DNA of 64,000 bases from Chrysomallon squamiferum (Eukaryota; Mollusca; Gastropoda; Neomphalida; Peltospiridae), in contig CM022679.1 of NCBI GenBank assembly GCA_012295275.1, positions 14,034,342 to 14,098,341 on the forward strand. Reading direction: 5' to 3'. Below the pieces are notes generated by a model. That model made no database searches. It was not told the origin of the DNA and was given only the letters and a program-made list of their open reading frames with translations. The stretch's first letter is position 1. Each line of letters starts with the position of its first letter. Below are positions 60,780-64,000 of the stretch, one piece after another. The position numbers and the translations under genes are program-made.

Positions 60780-61070
60780 TATTCTTGCCTGTTGCAACCA
60801 ACCATCGTTAGACTGTGCCTGACTTATTTTTCTTGTGGTAAAAGTGATTACATTTCATTCTACTCTGATATTTTTAGAATTCATAGATGATTTCATCTGC
60901 TTGCCAGATAGATAATCATTTCTGAAGACGGCAGTGAGTTTTGTTACTACTGGGAGATATCTGCCATATTCTCCAGGGGCCCAGTGTATATAATATTATC
61001 GTTTCTATCAATAATGTAATATAGTCCACTGCAGGTTATTTCACCTCAGCTTTCTGTTCTGTTGAGTGAT
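60780..61070. other. Complex intronic island
   Basis: Unique sequence (GAAGACGGCAGTGAG near 60923; CTCCAGGGGCCCAGTG near 60971). Candidate non-coding element. Confidence 0.33.
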
Positions 61071-61074
61071 GGGC

Positions 61075-62538
61075 AAACAAACTTTAATATAAAATTTAGG
61101 AGAAAAAAAATGACAGAAATGTCAATGTTATTTATCTGTGAAAAAAAAAATGTTGAGAAGTAACCTGTTTTAGCTCTATGGTTGGAGGAGTTGTATAAGA
61201 CACAATAAATAACAGGATCAATTCTGGAATATTTTCCCATTCCAGACAGATCTAATAACAAATTCATCAAATACAATTGTATATGCTTTCCTGCCTATGG
61301 GAAGGTTGATAAATAAAAATATCTTTCAGCTAATCAGTAAAATAAAATTATTCAATCATTTAATTCTTTTTATTTTAATTTCTTTTTCTTCCACACATTT
61401 CTACAAGTTGTTCTCTCTCTCTTTTCCTTATTCATCTGCTTCAGGCCTGTTTATTTGATTGAAATAATTTTGTGTGCTGTGAGGGAAGCCATTTTTCTAT
61501 TTTGTGAAACCTGCTTGATCTGTTAATGTTTAAAGCTCTTCACTTACAAAACACAGCACAACACAAAAATTCAACAATTATTTAGATTATTGATTGAAGC
61601 ACACAAACCAGGGATTTTTTAAAAAAAAAGGTTTTGCCACCAGGGACTGTGCTGATTTTGTTAGATTAGAATGATGATAACAGTGAGTGAATAAGTGAAT
61701 GAATAGTTAATGATGAAAACAATATTTCTAATAATAGATGTATGCGACGAAGGTAAATATATGAATGAATGATAATCAATATCTACGTTTGATTTTAAAA
61801 TTACAATAAAATACATGATAAAAAGCTGCAAGAAAAATATCAGTGTTGAATGAATTAATTAATTTTATAACAGATACATGCACATATACATCCCCATACA
61901 TATCTATAATTATATTGGTGGATATGTATACAGATAGTTACAGAGACAGGTAGAAAGAAAAACAGATAGATATCTAGAGACATACAGTATTCATTTGGCC
62001 ATTAATAATAGAAAATAATACTGATATTAGTATTATACATATATATAAAATGCATATCTTAGATATATGTGTGTGTGTGTGTGTGTGTTTCTGTGTGTAT
62101 AAATATACATGTTTGTGCATGTAAAATGTATTGTTTATGCATGTTTTAAAAGAGGATTAATATATTTTAATTTGATGCTGAGTTTGTCGTTACTATCTGT
62201 AATATGCTATCATTACACATGCATAACACTGGTAACAGCTGCAGTTCAACAAGATAATCAAATCCTAGCAGCAGTGAAAATAAATATTTCACTCTTGTTC
62301 TTCTCTCTATTAGTTGCTGTTGGGGTTTTAAAGATGTTCATAGGAAATCATTCTTGCTTTGTAGCACAAATCCAATATTTAATTATAAATAAATAGCATT
62401 TTTTTAATTCTTTTTTTAGTTAAGACACAACATAAACTTAATTCAATGATTTTTTTATTATTGGCAGTATATGTGATAAATACACAATTTCTGCTCAAGA
62501 ATGTACTTACACTATCAATATGTTTAAGTAAAAATGAA

Positions 62539-62577
<39 letters not shown>

Positions 62578-63110
62578 AACAAACACTGCATTATTATCCA
62601 TTTTCAATAAAATATCATAGATTCTTTACTTATAAAGAGAGTTTTAATTGCACATAAATATTATTTGTAAATAAATTTAAAAAAAACCCCACCTATAACA
62701 TTTAAAATTAAAAATGTCTATTTTGTTTTCAGTCTTTAATAAAGACATCACTAACTCATTAACATTTACAGTCAAACATTACTGAAGTCAAGAGATTAAA
62801 AATGTCAGTTTTCGTGTAAATAATATTACAAAGTGATTTTTAATTCACTGTTATTTATATATGCTTTCTACAAAGATATCAACAAAAACTTCTATAATAT
62901 GGTGAAGTAATTTTAAATCTTTGTCACCTAAAACAATTGATTTCTGCCTTCAGTCTGAGATGGACAATGGACTGGTATTCTGTAGATGACTGACATCAAA
63001 TATTCAATACTGTATCTAAGCTATCTCATTTCCTTTTACTTATTAACTCCCTTATTGATCCACTCTTCACCTATTAGAAAAGGTTTGCCCAGTGTTTTCC
63101 GGTTCTTGCA
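61075..63110. other. A/T-rich intron
   Basis: Mostly A/T-rich with (TG)n at about 62069-62088 and (AAAT)n at about 62537-62578. A slightly more complex patch at 62170-62310 has no coding evidence. Confidence 0.65.
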
Positions 63111-63119
63111 CTGCTCTCG

Positions 63120-63720
63120 TACACAGGTCAGAGGTCATGAGTGATAGAGTTATGTTAGAATGGCATTTTAATTTAATACATTTTAAAAATGCCGTTGTTA
63201 TATTATTTAAAGGCAGTTATATTAGAGGTTATGAAAGTTATGTTAAAATGGCATTTTTATTTAATAAATTTTAAGAAATGGTATTCCTATATTTACAGAT
63301 AGTAATGTTAAATGGCATTTTTGCTTAATACATTTTAAGAATGGTATTCCTGTATTTAAAGATAACTATATTAAATGGCATTTTTATTTAATAAATTTTA
63401 AGAATGGTATTCCCATATTCAAATATAGTTTTTTAGAGGTTAGAGGTCACTGAAGACTCTTATGTTAAAGAATATTTTCGTTTAATAAATTCGAAGAATT
63501 GCAATAATATATTTAAATATGGTTATGTTATAGGTTATAGAAGATATTTAATAACATTATTAGAAGACAATATAATAGTAAATAGCATTTTAATTTATAT
63601 ATATGAAAACAGATAAATTTAGTGGCTTATTAATTTAATTATTAAAAGACAGCTTTATAGTAAGTAGCATTTTAATGCAATATAATTATCTGAAAAGTCA
63701 TGTTTGATGATCTATTGACT
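63120..63720. repeat. 63-bp minisatellite
   Basis: Units contain ATGTTAAATGGCATTTTTAT, then TTAATAAATTTTAAGAATGG and TATTCCTATATTTA. GGCATTTTT lies at 63251, 63314 and 63377, exactly 63 bp apart, with diverged copies before and after (to about 63720). From there to 64000 a faint continuation of GTTA/GACATTTTAA text is visible. Confidence 0.85.
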
Positions 63721-64000
63721 GACACGTTAGTATTTTTGAAGACTGTTATATTAAGAGACATTTTAATTAAATATTTGTTAAATCAGTGGCATGTCTACTT
63801 GAAAAGGGTTTTATCTTAATTTTTATTTTCATTTGAAGACATTTTTATTATGCAGTTAATTAAATGAAGTGCCATTTTGATATATTTTAATACTTGTATT
63901 AATTGGCATATTAATGTATTTGATGACATAGTAAGTTATGTTTAAATGTATCTTAAGGCTGTTTTTATCTATATCAACAGTATTTCACTTTAAGACAGTT

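Noticed and set aside
60331-60890. Ser/Leu-rich + strand frames (up to 154 codons) and Arg/Glu minus-strand frames
   Set aside because: Both are readings of a (TC)n pyrimidine tract.

Overview
The window is eukaryotic, intron-dominated DNA, very A+T-rich by eye. It is full of microsatellites, long A/T homopolymers and diverged minisatellites. Only one gene can be supported: the 5' end of a ZMIZ1/ZMIZ2 (Drosophila tonalli) orthologue on the + strand, a PIAS-like SP-RING transcriptional coactivator. Two coding exons are visible, 24 codons at 18176-18247 and 38 codons at 26242-26355. Together they give the conserved ZMIZ N-terminus (…MDRHI-QTNDRL-CIKQHL…ELL-WC…RAFQR-FE-SLM-CLT). Both have good splice signals, and they join in phase 0 across an intron of about 8 kb. 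The next expected exon (beginning VVSRVA in vertebrates) is not in the remaining 37.6 kb. About 18 kb lies upstream of the first coding exon. That exon starts at a good 3' splice site, so at least one upstream non-coding exon is expected.

Several degenerate SINE copies carry tRNA-like promoter boxes or a body recalling widespread molluscan SINEs ('…ATAAAAGATCCCTTGCTGCC', '…CCGGTATGTGCTGC', '…GTGGTTAAGCCACCGGCAT'). With CATA/GTCT/CA microsatellites and very large introns, this points to a mollusc. The class cannot be fixed from the sequence.

Layout: 1-17938, upstream intron or 5' flank with minisatellites (40, 53, 31, 47, about 30 and 81 bp units) separated by non-repetitive islands. 17939-18247, 5' leader plus first coding exon; the leader holds a 43-bp repeat with four AUG-UGA start-stop elements and CCAAT motifs. 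18248-26241, intron that begins with a minisatellite containing the 5' splice site itself. 26242-26355, second coding exon. 26356-64000, giant intron with an apparent decayed copy of the exon's 3' end (27822-27851), inverted-repeat elements (27152-27293, 31957-32112, 33350-33522), a SINE split by a non-autonomous hAT-like element (42596-43117), more minisatellites, and complex islands that are candidate conserved regulatory elements (notably 41270-41760, 45830-46320, 46960-47630, 55670-56200, 58780-59150).

I see no rRNA, functional tRNA, CRISPR array, transposase, reverse transcriptase or second protein-coding gene. Nearly all other open frames are translated simple repeats. Family comparisons are from memory of the ZMIZ and SINE families; no alignment or database search was run.
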